From NCBI RefSeq assembly GCF_002443255.2, contig NW_019211458.1, forward strand, positions 20,105,509 through 20,169,508: a DNA stretch of 64,000 nucleotides, read 5' to 3'. How positions within the stretch are numbered: position 1 is the stretch's first letter; each line of letters begins with the position of its first letter. A program made the translations under genes and the position numbers. The DNA comes from Varroa destructor. Lineage: Eukaryota > Arthropoda > Arachnida > Mesostigmata > Varroidae. This document shows positions 1-12,850 of this stretch, piece by piece. The notes beneath the pieces were generated by a model. That model did not search any database. It saw only the letters and a program-made list of their open reading frames with translations, and was not told the DNA's origin.

Positions 1-967
1 GTTTTCTCCGTTATATAGTAAACCTCGAACAATCTTTAAATAAATGCGAATTTCTATCCTGTACTATTTGTTATGCGTCACTTCAGCTGACTCCTATCGA
101 CGTCCGTCTGCGTTCAATTTTTAACTTAGACCACTTGACGTGTTCGAAGGTTTACATGCTATCGTTGCTCTGTCGCGTGCGCACGCATCGTGCAGTACAG
201 CGAGATACAACAGCAGAACTAACTAGTTCACGCATTTCTCATATGCACTTTACATGCATATACGCGAATTGCCTTTGTTAGCCGATATGCGGCAAAAAAT
301 ATTGCTGCAAAAAGGAAACGGATATAGAAAGCAGATCTTTGTTTTTCTAAATAAAACAATTAACAAGTATTAATCCATTCAGTCTAACCATTTAGTTCAT
401 TTAGGTTCCTTAAAGCATAAGTGGTGCGATAGAGACTGCCATTGTCAAGCTGTGGCTGAGCGGCGGTGTGGTCGGAAGCAAAAAAAATGCTTGATATTCG
501 TAAGTGCGTTGTTCATGATTTCTTCACTGCCTGGGGCAGGCCACAATGCGCGTAAGACATATCCCATGGACGCCATGGAAATACACACGGCTTAAGACGC
601 ACCCAGAATTCAGTAATCCTTCGCTAGTGACATGTGCTTCGGCAATGCGGTTGTCACTCAGCGTACGAAATCGTTTCTGCGTTCTGCGCTCGCTCCAAAG
701 GGTACCTGTGCATCACCTCTGTAAGCAGTTGCTGAGGGTGCGTGACAAGCGTATGCTTCTTTGATTTCCTTTTACATACAGCACATCTCGTAGGGATATT
801 TTTTGTGGGGCAATAAAGAGGCGAGAAGTAGGGGGTCTGGGGGGGGGAACAGGGTAGAACGGCTTTAGCTATTTTCTGGTAATTCAACAATATCCTTGCT
901 GAAGTATTTGCCGTTCCGGTCACCACCGGGAAACTTTTCTGCTTTCGACGAGGATCCGACAGATGAG
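1..967. other. non-coding, no gene seen
   Basis: AT-rich sequence with only short open frames and no recognisable protein motif. A G-run lies near 838-848. Nothing else can be supported. Confidence 0.5.
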
Positions 968-1098
968 ACGAAAAATATAAGCAATCTTCAAATGAAGCTG
1001 TCTAATAGCCGTTCGTAGCCAATGTACGAAATAGCGCCGTACATTGGCTACGAACGGCTATTAGACAGCTTCATTTGAAGATTGCTTATATTTTTCGT
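968..1098. repeat. perfect 61-bp inverted repeat (foldback)
   Basis: The left arm (968-1028) and right arm (1038-1098) are exact reverse complements over 61 bases, separated by a 9-base spacer (1029-1037, aaatagcgc). The arms begin acgaaaaatataagc and end with its complement. Outside the arms pairing stops at once, with g at 967 opposite t at 1099. No clear target-site duplication flanks it and it encodes no protein. It could be a small foldback or MITE-like element, a hairpin-RNA locus, a recent inverted duplication, or an assembly artefact. The exact identity of the arms argues that it is recent or maintained. Confidence 0.97.
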
Positions 1099-2695
1099 TG
1101 GCTCACCTTAGCGTCAGTAGCGGGCATGGAACATAGTTGTTGCGCGTTACATATGAGCGAGTGCTTATGCTTTGTCGTTATTGTTATTATACGTAGGTGG
1201 ACGAGGAAAACATATAGTTTGTTTTTTCTGGGCGTAAAACACATATATTATTGATTTGCTTAATACATTATCGGGGCTTCAAGCAGGGCTTCATGAGCAG
1301 GACCTTATTGCCATTAGCTCTGCGATTTGTTAACGCTTTCCAGTCACAATTATCTGAATGCTTCACATGTCTGTTACACGGCCCTTATGAAGAAACCACT
1401 TGATTATGAGTCGAATGTCGTTGGAGCATAGGAACACACTTTGTAGATTTGATGCATAGGGGTGCCATACACGGCACGCAGTTTCAGCGGCTTCCAAAGA
1501 TAGCCGCTTACCCTTATGTTGACGTTTTGTCCATCGGAAACGAATTTCCATTACCTGAAGTGTGGACGTACTAATAATACTGTGTAATAATTATCCTTGT
1601 AAAAAAAATACGTTGCTTACCCGTCACTTGCAATCCTCGTTATAGGAATTTGCTTTCGGAGTGCCTGGGTAGGTGAATTCTTTTGGGTTTCACTACCTAA
1701 TTGTGTATATCGGTTGCTATTTAATCTATTTTCCGAGCTGGCTATATTAATAATATATAAAGACGCGTAGAATGTTCTTAAGGTAGTTTTTGTGTTCGGG
1801 GTAACAAAATAAGGTAAGGACAGCTCGGCTATCTGTTTTGACAGACGGATCTATTTGCAGGATGTATATATATGCAGCTCCACCTGAGGTTTTACGGAAG
1901 CTTGATTAATTGCTTCTAGCATGTAGTTTCGAAATTCCGCAGCCGATTTAGGCTATTTAAAATACGTTTTCCTTTTAATGAAAGCTTTTAGAAGAGATAC
2001 TGTCCTCACGCAGGCCATTATAAATGACGCGGAAGTTCAACAAGATTTAAAAAATCTGCAGTGAAGAACTTTTTTTAAGTAAGCACTAAGTTAAAAATCG
2101 TGATTTCAATTCATTATAATAGAGCGTATGGCCACTTCTGTGCTCCGCTCCTGTCCTATTGAATTGTAACTCGAGTCAAGGATAATGATACCTGATTTGC
2201 CTCAAATCACGAAAAGCCAAAGAATATATCGTTGTGCATGTAACACATTGCAAAAAAGGAGCTGCTCTACTGAGGATACACAAGGATTCATCATAAGTGT
2301 GCATTATATTTTCCTATCTGGCACCCTGATTTGTACGCCGTCGCTTTTAGTCACGTCTACATTACCTCTGTTAGACCCCCCCCCCCCATGTTACAAGAGA
2401 AATTACAAGCAGGTGGTCTTAAATAGGCCACAAATTTGAAATGAGTAAGTATGAGGCTCTGAAATGTGGAAACTCCGTTGGGAAGCCGCTGCTGGGTGAG
2501 AGCGCAATGCTTTTATTACGAAACAGCCGGAAGCTTTCCCGTTCAGTTTCTCAGGTTTTTCTTATTGCTAGCAGAACTCTATTCTGAGTTCGAACCCATC
2601 TCGGTTTATATTGTTACATAAGCGACGCCATGTTTCCCGACCGACAAACAGCAGCTTACGATTATGATATAGTCTACCTGTTTCTAGGTGGACGA

Positions 2696-2701
<6 letters not shown>

Positions 2702-2736
<35 letters not shown>
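2702..2736. repeat. (TA)n microsatellite
   Basis: About 17 uninterrupted TA units. Confidence 0.97.
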
Positions 2737-2739
<3 letters not shown>

Positions 2740-4905
2740 TAAAGGCTTCTAATTTGCATCAACTATATAATTGAAATAAAAATATGTTTTTCAAAATGTT
2801 TCACTAGTTTTTTAAATTGAATAATTTTAGAAATGGCTGCTGCAGTTGTTCAAAGATAAGCTATGAGCGATATATTATTTTATTAGCCCTTTATATTAGT
2901 AAAGTATAAATGGTTTTTCATTTTTCTTATATTAATCTTAATTGATTATCAATTTATTTAGAAATTTTATATTGTTAATAAAAATTATTTCTGTTTTTCA
3001 CATTAATAATCAATTAAGTAGTATGAAATTACGTAAGCGTACCCTAGTGAGCAAGTAAAATTAGTAAAGTAAACATATATAACATTACTATTATTTGCCC
3101 TCGTTAAGATATAGGTTTGAACTAGATTTTAACTGACTACACTAGCCCAACTTTCGATTAAATAGGGTAGGAAGGCTATTTGAGCTTTAGCTACACCATC
3201 ATTGATCAGGTCGATTGAATCCCACAGTCAGGACTCGTGTCCTATTCCATATGTGCCTACTAAGTAATTAATCAACTTTCTCAACATAAATTTTACTGCC
3301 AACACGTCACTGTCACATCAAGCTGATTTTAATTTTAGGGACGTGCATTAAATCGAGCAAAATGCAAAAAAATATTAGTCGTAATTTTTGGTAACGAATA
3401 AATAGCTCGAGCTGCTTTGGCCTTCCAACGCTTTTCGGTGACGAGCTAAACTTGCCCCTACAACAATATTTTACAACACAATTTACGGTGTATTTGCACG
3501 CTCCGGTCATTGGACGCTTACTCTCTCTAAGTCACTCGCTCCTATTCGTGCATAGTACATACTTTCCCTCGTTGACTTTAACTGCGAGAGAATCTATTTC
3601 GGTTAATGGCTGGCGAGGCCATCCCTTAGAATGGTCTGTTCGGTACCAGAAACTACGCGAACGTGCGCGGCCTTTACTGCTGAGCCCACGGTTGCGGTGA
3701 GACGTAATGGTGTTGCCGCTGACGCTTTGATTGCTCTCGTTATGGTTGGACGGGGACCGTCGTGCGCGCCTCTATTCGCAGTCCGCACACATAGACACTA
3801 ACAGCCGAGTCGACGTAGCTAATCCGATCTGTAAATCGGTCAGATGACGATTTTAGTGGCAGTCGCGTTTGCTTCAGGCGTCCTGACCGTTGTCTAAGCA
3901 TTAGAACGGCTGCGGGACATTGTTGCTCATGACATATTCTCTTCTTTCTTAGTTCTAGCCAGCGAAAAATCATAGACAAGGACGTTCAATCGTGTAAACT
4001 AGAGTCAGCTTCACGCTGAAATTGGCGTGCATACAAGATATATCATTCAATGTAAATATATACTTCTTTTGCTGGAGGGACTCGCAACCAATCGGTCAAC
4101 ATGATTTCAATGATGACAACTGTGCCGTAGAGTAGATGACAGACAGTCACAATGGACTATTAATTGATAGTTTTGCCTACGTGAAAGTCAAATACTATAG
4201 TCTAGAAAGTGTGTTATTTCTGATGACTATATTGTGTCTGACTACTATAATTTACGGCATTTATTAACGGTATGCTCGACTGCCATTAGACCGCTGTTCA
4301 ATCACACATCGTCTGAGAGTACACGGACACTCTACATATATAAATATAAACGCAAGATCTATGAAAAACAATGTGTGTATGACATTGTGCGTCAGTGCGG
4401 AATAGGGCGCGTTCTAGAACTTCCCAGTAGCTAAAATGACGAAAGGAGATGTAAGTGTACAGTTTAGCGTTTTGAAGTCGCTTAGAAACATTAGATGCTT
4501 TCCAGCGAATTTTAGAATAACGTAGATAAATAGTCATAGACTAGAAGCTGGTTTTGGGCATTTAGATTCTTCTTAGCAGCACCTAATTTAATTATTAATG
4601 ATCTTCTCTTTTTCAGAAAAAAATTACGTTGTCTAGTACAATTGACTGGAAGTGATATTTAAATTTGTTTTTTGTAGGGCACCGTGTCCCTATAGACGCG
4701 GACTGTATCGCACGCGTTGGGATGCAGTGGAAAAATGGGCAAGCACAGTATACATCGGCACCGTTAAGAATATTAGTATTTCGTTATTCAACGCGAGCAC
4801 TCGATTGGCATCACCGGGAATCAACTGAAAAACCTATTTTTAAAGAAACACGTTATATTCGATGTATCAGTACTCCGTTAAGTTAAGGTTAATCGTGTCC
4901 TTGTG

Positions 4906-4927
4906 TCAGAGGGATACATCCCTCTGA
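4906..4927. repeat. short perfect hairpin
   Basis: The arms tcagagggat and atccctctga pair over 10 bases around the dinucleotide ac. There is no T-run after it and no gene next to it, so it is reported as a structure only. Confidence 0.6.
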
Positions 4928-6575
4928 GCTTGCTTGTCATTTCTAGAAAAATGAACTATGCCCTAAATCTATCTATAATTCTATCTATCTAGTATCTATA
5001 ATTTCATTATAAGGTACCCAACTTGAGTTAATATTTAGCAGACTAACTTACATGCTGTCTTAGGATTTAAGATTAAGCAAAACTAATCTGATTAGGGAAA
5101 CGAATCCTAACATTGTATCTAACAGTGTAACACAAGTTACGGGTTGACGAACGTGTTCGATGATGCCAACGTTTGAAGTTATCTTTTCTCGAACTAGCTC
5201 GAAGAATAAGGCGGCCATACGTCTACGTAACGAGTTGTCACTTGATAATTAGGTCACATGATTGTTATTACCATTTTCGATCAATAATACAGTCAGCAAG
5301 CAGACCTACACAGAGCAGCAATCGTGTCGTTAGTTTCAGCCAAAAATGAAAATCGTGCAATGCTATGGTTGGTCCGGTACAAAAATAAACCTCTTCAAAT
5401 GTTCGTCATACGCTTTACCTATCTACAGCGGTGCCACCGTAGCTCGGGCCGTAAACAAGAATATCTAAATCGACTACAGAACAGAGCCGTCGATAGTTAT
5501 CTTGCCATTTCCTGAATAGCGGTAGGCATATTGAGAACGCTATATCCTTTGGTCTGAAAGCCTATTCAACGCAGCAACAAGCTTTTGTAGTATACTCGTT
5601 GGCCTCGTTTAATATTTAACGGCTGTTTATATTACATGCATTTAAGCATTCATCATGAGACATCAGTAGATGTACCGTTAATGATAGCTTTGATCGATAT
5701 CGTCTGGTAAATAAGCTAGGCTCGTTTGAGATGTGTTATACACAATGCCCTTTTTAATTTTGGGGGATAAAGGACATGTTCCATTTCGGACACGACCAAT
5801 AGAAAGATATTAGCTTCCTTAATGGTTCCTAGCATTGAGCTATTGTTAGGTTTTGAAAGGCTTTACGTAGTAGGCAAAACCTGTCTATCTGGTTCGTCAC
5901 CCTTGCTTCGACTAGCGAACGATATTCCCGGACAAATAGTTTACAGACTATCCACCGAATTTAGTTGGCATCTATTACATCGTTGTGAATTTTGCGAGAT
6001 GCTCTGTCTGGAGCATTGTCCAACAGAGCCAGGGGGAGTGGGCGTCATTGTAATCTATATTATCTATCTTAATAAATGAGTTTGGTCTGTGTAGAACGGG
6101 CATTTTTGCTGAGTTCCGAGGTCGTTCCTTCCCACCAACATCCCTCTGTGGTAATCAACAGTGATCAGTGACGAGCTCTAGCGTCTCGTTCGAACGGGAC
6201 TAGAGAGTCTGGACAAAAAGTTCCGCGGATAATGACGGTGCAAAGCTGAGGTTGGTCAATGCCGTTAATTATTATAGGTAAGAGGAATATAGTGTGGTGC
6301 ATAAATGATCGCATGTTCGAACTAGTTGTTCGGTATGCATGCGGAAAGGTTTGCGGAACACAATATGGCCGATCAGATCGGGTTTGGGAAACGTAATACT
6401 CCATGAACGCAATTGTCTTTAGACCATTGGACCCGAACACGTGCTGATAGACATCTCCTGGCGGCTTTTCGAGCGTAGATAGGTCAGCATTGGGATCATA
6501 AAGGTAGAAATGTAATTTGAAATCGCACCAACCGCCATATAAATAATAATCCTTATGTGATAACGCCGTTGACAT

Positions 6576-9500
6576 GCAGAAAATAGACGCTCTCTAAACC
6601 TAACTAAATTACGTGAGCAGCTGTAAAACTTATGAAAATGCTGCTTAAATAATTATTTAGCAGCCAACATAAACTAGAAATGTTCGTCTAAGGATTCTCT
6701 TCACTTTTTCACAGTTCGAGCTGTTTTTTTTCTACCTTCACTATTAATAGAACTTGTTTTTCTACGCTCGGCTAGTGAAGAAGGCATTTCGCTATACCTG
6801 GAACACAAGTGCTAGTGCTAGTACTTAATATTTCGAGTGGGTGCAAAAGATTACCCTTGTTCGATACTGGCAGCCTATCATCATTGTATAAGTAAGACCT
6901 ACTCGCTCTTATTGTCAAATTTTGAAGATAAGGAATTACGAGAGGAACCATCATCTTCCAAACAACAGCTCTTTACCTCTCCATAGCTCTATGCTCGGCG
7001 TTTTTTTTTTTTTTTTTCTAATTTAGTGCCGGTGTTATACTATTCTTTCGTTCCATTCGGTGATCGTTTTTGATGAGTGCTAATTAGTAGTTACAACTAG
7101 TTTAGCCAATTCGTATAAATTAATCTATATAATGGCTTCTGTTTTGTTTTTCTCTCCCATTATCCGCCGTACCTTCTAGCCCGCCACTTCATTACATCTT
7201 AATTAATTAGAGCTAGATGCAGAATACTCTCATTTGGTCACGTATTCAATTCACGTTTTGCGACGTTAGAAAGCCACTTGACGCTTCCGTAACTTCAGTT
7301 AGTTGGTACGATATAAACACGCTTATACATTTTTTTCAAACATTTCTCATTTGTCACTTTTTTCTTTTTGATTAGGACTGGGAGGTATCTAGCTTTCTGA
7401 GTCCTGTTGCCGTTGATTTCCCTGCTCTAGCTGCCACGTTTGTAAACTATTACTGGATATTTATATCTTGTCCTGTTGCTTTTGCCTCACTGTTTCCGCA
7501 GGCTAGCTGTTGTTTTGCTGGTGGCTAGATGCTGGGCGCTTTTCACGTTTTTCCGCGAACAAATTGGCCAGCGCTGTTTAGGAGACGGCAAGGAAGTGTG
7601 ACAAGCCGCGTGAAGCCCGCCGATAGCATCGAAGTCGGACTAAAACATCTTCTTCAGTCTCAAACTCCGTTCCTTTGATGTTTTTTTTAGCTACGTCTAT
7701 GCGTCGTCCCTACGCCTCTTAACTTCGTTCTCTTCAAGCATTCGTCCTTTTTTCCACTAGGGCGTTTTCATCAGGATCGGTGGGTTTGTGTTTTGTCGTA
7801 GTCGCTGTGCGTGCTCATAGACATGCACGTGAACGTGGGTGTATTTTGATGCTCGTTCGTTTATTTCATTCCGTCTATGCGGCTAAACGGGTTTATAATG
7901 AGGGTTAAACGCCAACAGTTCCTCTGCAAGGAGCTGCTGTTGCCTGTCAGTCACCACTGTCATCAGTGCCTGTTAACGTGACAGAAGTGAAGATTCATTG
8001 TTAAGTTAACTGCGAATGAGGCGTGATTATCGTTACAATCGAATTTTAAGTTCGTTTTCGTCTGCGTTGTTTGTCAACGCAAGGCCCGAGATGCTGCATC
8101 GGAAACGAAAATGTTGCGGATAATAATGAAAACGATTGCCGTCTGTCGCTAATCCGTGAATCCACGTAAACTTCTACTTTGGAAAATATGTCCAATATTT
8201 TCGTTTTTGCCCTAGAAGCTCAAGACCCAATCCCAACATTTATACCCCTCTTTATAGACACACACGAGTATGTAACGATGACGAAGAAACAATGGCCGGG
8301 GTGTTATTGTAGCATTGCCTGTTTCAGTGTCGACGACTTGAGTAATAGGACTAAATGTGTTGTCACGCATATATACGTGGTATAATTCACGTACGTGTCG
8401 AGTCGTGCACGCTACCATCGCCGCTGGTGCTGTCGCTGAACGCGAACAAATTTTGCCGTATAGCCATCGGCTTCGATTTTTGCAATATCAGTAACGATTA
8501 ATCGTCGCCGATTGGAATAGCGAGCTAACGGTCATATCGGTTTGCAATCAGTCATTTAGGCCAGCCAGCCAGCCAGGAATTTTAGCTGCTGCTATTGATA
8601 TTTTTTCCAAAATTTCATAATTTTTCCAGCAAACGATTTAGCTTATCAGGTATGAGTCTGTATGGCGAATCCGGAATCGTATGTTTCGACAATAACAAGC
8701 TTATTTAGTGGTTAAAACCTGCTTTTTCCTGTTGTATCCACTTTTCTACCGCCTGAATTTATGTCGATATGAAGCCTAAACACATTGCAAAAGAGAGACA
8801 AACACGAATTTTTGATAGGCTCGAACTAAATAAAATACTTTTTGAGTGTCTTATTGAGCGGTAAACAGGTCCGTGGTGGGTCGGAATGAGTGAAATTTGC
8901 TGCAATGACCAAAAAAATCACTTGTCTTCGTATAAAGAAAGATGTACTGATGTGGTAAGACTGAGCAAGTGCTTGATGCAACTCCTGTCATGTCTCTAAT
9001 ATGCTCATTAAACTTCTGTGTATGTTATTTTTATGCACAGAAACAATTCAGTATACAATAAAGCCACGTTTATTTGTTTCTATTCCGTAGCACTAGCTGC
9101 TTATTGTTGAGGATCGGACCTTCGTATACACTTGATCATCGGAAGACACAGGCGTCGCTTTTGTAGAGCGGCCACTCAGTAGCCAACATAATGGCTCTAG
9201 GTCGCCTAGCCTGGCGTTTTTTGGGTCGATCCGCGCACCGTTACATTATGTTGACTCATATAATAGCTAGTTTTCGTGGAATTGATAAATGAGTTGATAG
9301 CAATAGAAAAAGCGGACGTGTGTCTCAATCGTATGCTATCTATTAAAGTGCTACGTTTGTTCTGACGCTCGTACAACTTACTGATGCCTTTTCATCAGAG
9401 GAGACAAACACTGTTTATCTGGCTGGCAGTTCAATACGCATTTAACGCAGGAGTGAACAGCATAGAGTGTATGTGATCATCTAGTGATAGTGTAGGAGTA

Positions 9501-12500
9501 AAAGAAATCAAAGAGGATAATAATATATGCTTAATTGCTCCGCCTAGGCTTCATATCCGCCCCTATAACTGCTGCTAGATAACTGCGTCACCGCGTGACG
9601 AGCACGTATCGATATATGGTATGAGACTGATTCATCAGCCTGTTTATTCGGGCATATTCATCAGCGTCGTCACAGCTTTCCGCCTCGTTTCATTGAAGCT
9701 CCAAAATATAAACGTCGCTTACTGAATCCCTAGTCGTCATCTAGCAGCGCTCGGCTTTAGGTATCCAGACAATATACTCATATGCTATTATAGATATATC
9801 AGCCCATTCCTCAGTAACAGCTGAAATCCATTCTATTATATTCAGCTAGAGACGATCAATGCAGTGCAGCGTTGATAGTGAGTTAGGTAGCGCGTTGACA
9901 GCACTCATCCGTCAGGCTGGCCTTATGCTCCAATGGACTATTGAATCCATCTTTTAGACGTTGTCACGTTCAGCCCGAGCACGACAGCGATGACGGCCTA
10001 TACGAGATTTTCCACGCTGGTGTTCAACATCGACGATGGACTAGGGAACGAACGTCTGATTCAATTGGCGGGCATCATGAAAGCAACTGTTATATTTATA
10101 TTCAGCTGAATTTAAATTCTATCCTCCGTATTAAAGGGATCAGGGGAACGATGACACTATATGCTTAAATTGATTCGCGGGTATCTCTGCCATGGCCGAT
10201 TCTTGAAGAGAGGCTTTCATTCGATCGGCTGCGATCAAGAGGTCAACTTCCGACGGCAAAGGCCGGCATGGAAAAGGTAGGACGCAGAAGGTGGCAGTTC
10301 CAGGAACTACAGTGGCTAATAGGGCAATCAAATGTGAACTGCTACCACAATTTTGGCCTATTTCTAGAAATGATTTAATAGACGGGCGAAGTTCAGCAAG
10401 TAAAAAAAGGCTAGCGCACTAAAGTACAAGAGAATGTGACAAATATGCAGAAATAAAAACTAAGTATTGTTTTGTCGTCAGTCTTCCTTCGATAGCGGAG
10501 ATCTGGAAGGCTAATTGAAAGCAAAAACCTGGTCTGTCTTGCATGGATTGACAAGATGATTACTTGGCCAACTATATTAACTTGTCCAGACTGCAGTTTG
10601 CGTTCTTCAACAGATATAATAAAGAAAAGAAACGCTGCTCTTCAGCGATATGTCCGGTAGCGACTACGTTTCAAGTTCGTATCAGTTAATAACGCACGTG
10701 GATCGGTCGTTTGAGATAGCTTTACTGAACAAAGGCCCCAAAAGGTCGAAGTCCGCACAACTTGAAAGATCGGCTATTTCCAACTTCATCTGCCCTAATT
10801 AAGCATTTTTGTCGAACTAAACACTTCGTTATAGTTACATTATATCCAATGCATGAAACTACAAACATATAATGATTTTACTACTATAGATAATCGCAGT
10901 GAAGTATAGCCCTAGCCAACGAAACCCCTATAGCTCGATGCCTACTACAGCTGGAAACGAGCCTGCTGTCATTCAACGGTAATTACATGTTCCAAATGTC
11001 CGAGTCTACTTCAATAATTACAGAATAACCATTAGAATTTCTCTTATCGTGCTATTGTACTATTGCAGTAATTCCTACTAACTATCCGGGATGAGAACCA
11101 AACTATAAAATCTGGCAAAATGTTTTGTTGCAAAGGCTATTCTGGGAAAGGTGAAGTACGCTACTGCCACAGCCTTTCATGGAAATATCGAACTCATCTT
11201 AAATTATTTCCTGTTTCTAATGTTTTATTTAACAAATGACCAAATGCTATTCATCGTTCAAAAGCTTATTCTTTGCTTTTCAAATACACCGTCATCGCGT
11301 TTTGTGTAGGTCATATTTGTGACGCTGGCTTTATTGGACATTTTTTCTAGTATGAACAACCCAGAGAAACCAACCCAGAATATTAGTTCCGCATATAGTG
11401 AATACGCTATAGCTGAAAGGGGTAGGCCTTATAAAAAAAAACTATCTTTTAAAAGCGGCTCCAGACATGAGGGGGAAGCTGTATAGGGGTAATGACGTGC
11501 ATGTTTATTCAGATTAGCCGGTGGCCAGAAACGCAGCACTCTCCCTAGGAGGAGGGGTGTACGCTGTACGCATTATAACAGATAGCACAACTATATAATT
11601 AAAAGAGAAACATATATATAAATGCACATCATTCACTTATAAGTATTAAGTAATGCATAGACATATGTGCATCTGAGAAGTGAAGGTTATTCAATATCTG
11701 TTAAGGTGGCAGGCTTAGAGCAAGTTAAAGGTAAATAGGCTTTGGTAAAGGAACAGGTAAAATGGATGCTTTTCAAACTGCAAGTGAATTTTCGTCCCCC
11801 GAACGTCGAATTTTTTTTTCTTTTTTCTGCAGATCCACTACTTAGCGATGTTAAAAACGATTTCTCTTCCGAAGGCAGCTTAAGAATGAAGCAATCTTCC
11901 AACGCCTGCTAGAGAAAGTATGCCAGGGAAGCGTTGACGTTTATTGACACAGGCTACAAGTATCATTAGCAATATGTGATATTAAATAGAATCAAAATAT
12001 CTCTCCACAGGTAGACTAGGTCAATGATGATCAATTCGTTTGCCTTTCTCAAATGAGTGTCTGCGTTTAAGAAAAGGTCATTGACTAGGCCCATTTTTGT
12101 TTTTAAATGCTTGATACGTTGAGTTCCACTCGTAGCTATAAGGAATCAATAATATTAAACATTGAACCTGACGATCTTCAACGTGGATGTTGGGTTATTG
12201 GAATATATAGTATAATCGATACCATTTTTGCAGCAGAAAGCTTTAGGTCCTAAAGGACATAGGTGTTAGGCTTATAACCTCACCCAATCCCAACCCTCAC
12301 ACCAATCGTGCGGCTAAATGCAACGAGAAATCGAACCAAATAAATAGATGCCTTACTTTCTAGTACCACTATTTCGCAAGAGCCACCTGATGTAATTGTA
12401 TGTTATTACGGTGCGTACCAACAACATATGAAGTCCTATGTATTTTCGTTGTCGTTTTCCATTTAAGCACGAAGCGTTGAGTGAATAAATAAGAAAATCG

Positions 12501-12850
12501 CCTTTGCGGCGACTCGTCTGATGGCAAACCAGTCAGATGAAGGAAATGCTTGGCCGAACCGTAAAGCTGTCGTGAAACAGCATGAAAAAAAATGTCGTTG
12601 TTACCACTGCGGCAATATGGCGATAGCAACAGTTGTCTGCGGCTAATCGCATGAGTATCTTTGCCGGACATTTGACATGCCCAAGTCAATGCTGAGCAAG
12701 GCGACCTGGTACAAGTTCAAGGTTCGTCTATTTAAGTGATTTCCATAATAAGCAGCAAGTTACAAGGGAGCTTTCGCGAACCATTTTACCGCAGCCTACG
12801 GCATGCACCGATATGTGTTTGAACTCTAACGTCGACGCCCATTTTCGACC
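6576..12850. other. non-coding, no gene seen
   Basis: Mixed AT-rich and slightly more CpG-containing sequence (for example 7500-8150 and 8380-8560). Open frames are short and unlike any family I recognise. No tRNA, rRNA or transposase motif was seen. A large intron of an unseen gene cannot be excluded. Confidence 0.45.

Larger units (their letters stand above)
1099..6160. other. non-coding, no gene seen
   Basis: AT-rich intergenic or intronic sequence. It contains a (TA)n tract at 2702-2736 and a very AT-rich stretch from about 2740 to 3080. The block at 3450-3990 has more CpG but only short open frames on both strands. A 10-bp hairpin with a 2-nt loop lies at 4906-4927. No protein family is recognised in any frame. 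Confidence 0.5.

Noticed and set aside
6165..6575. Minus-strand 136-codon open frame
   Set aside because: A few frames of this length are expected by chance in 64 kb; codon use and composition are not clearly coding and no domain is visible.
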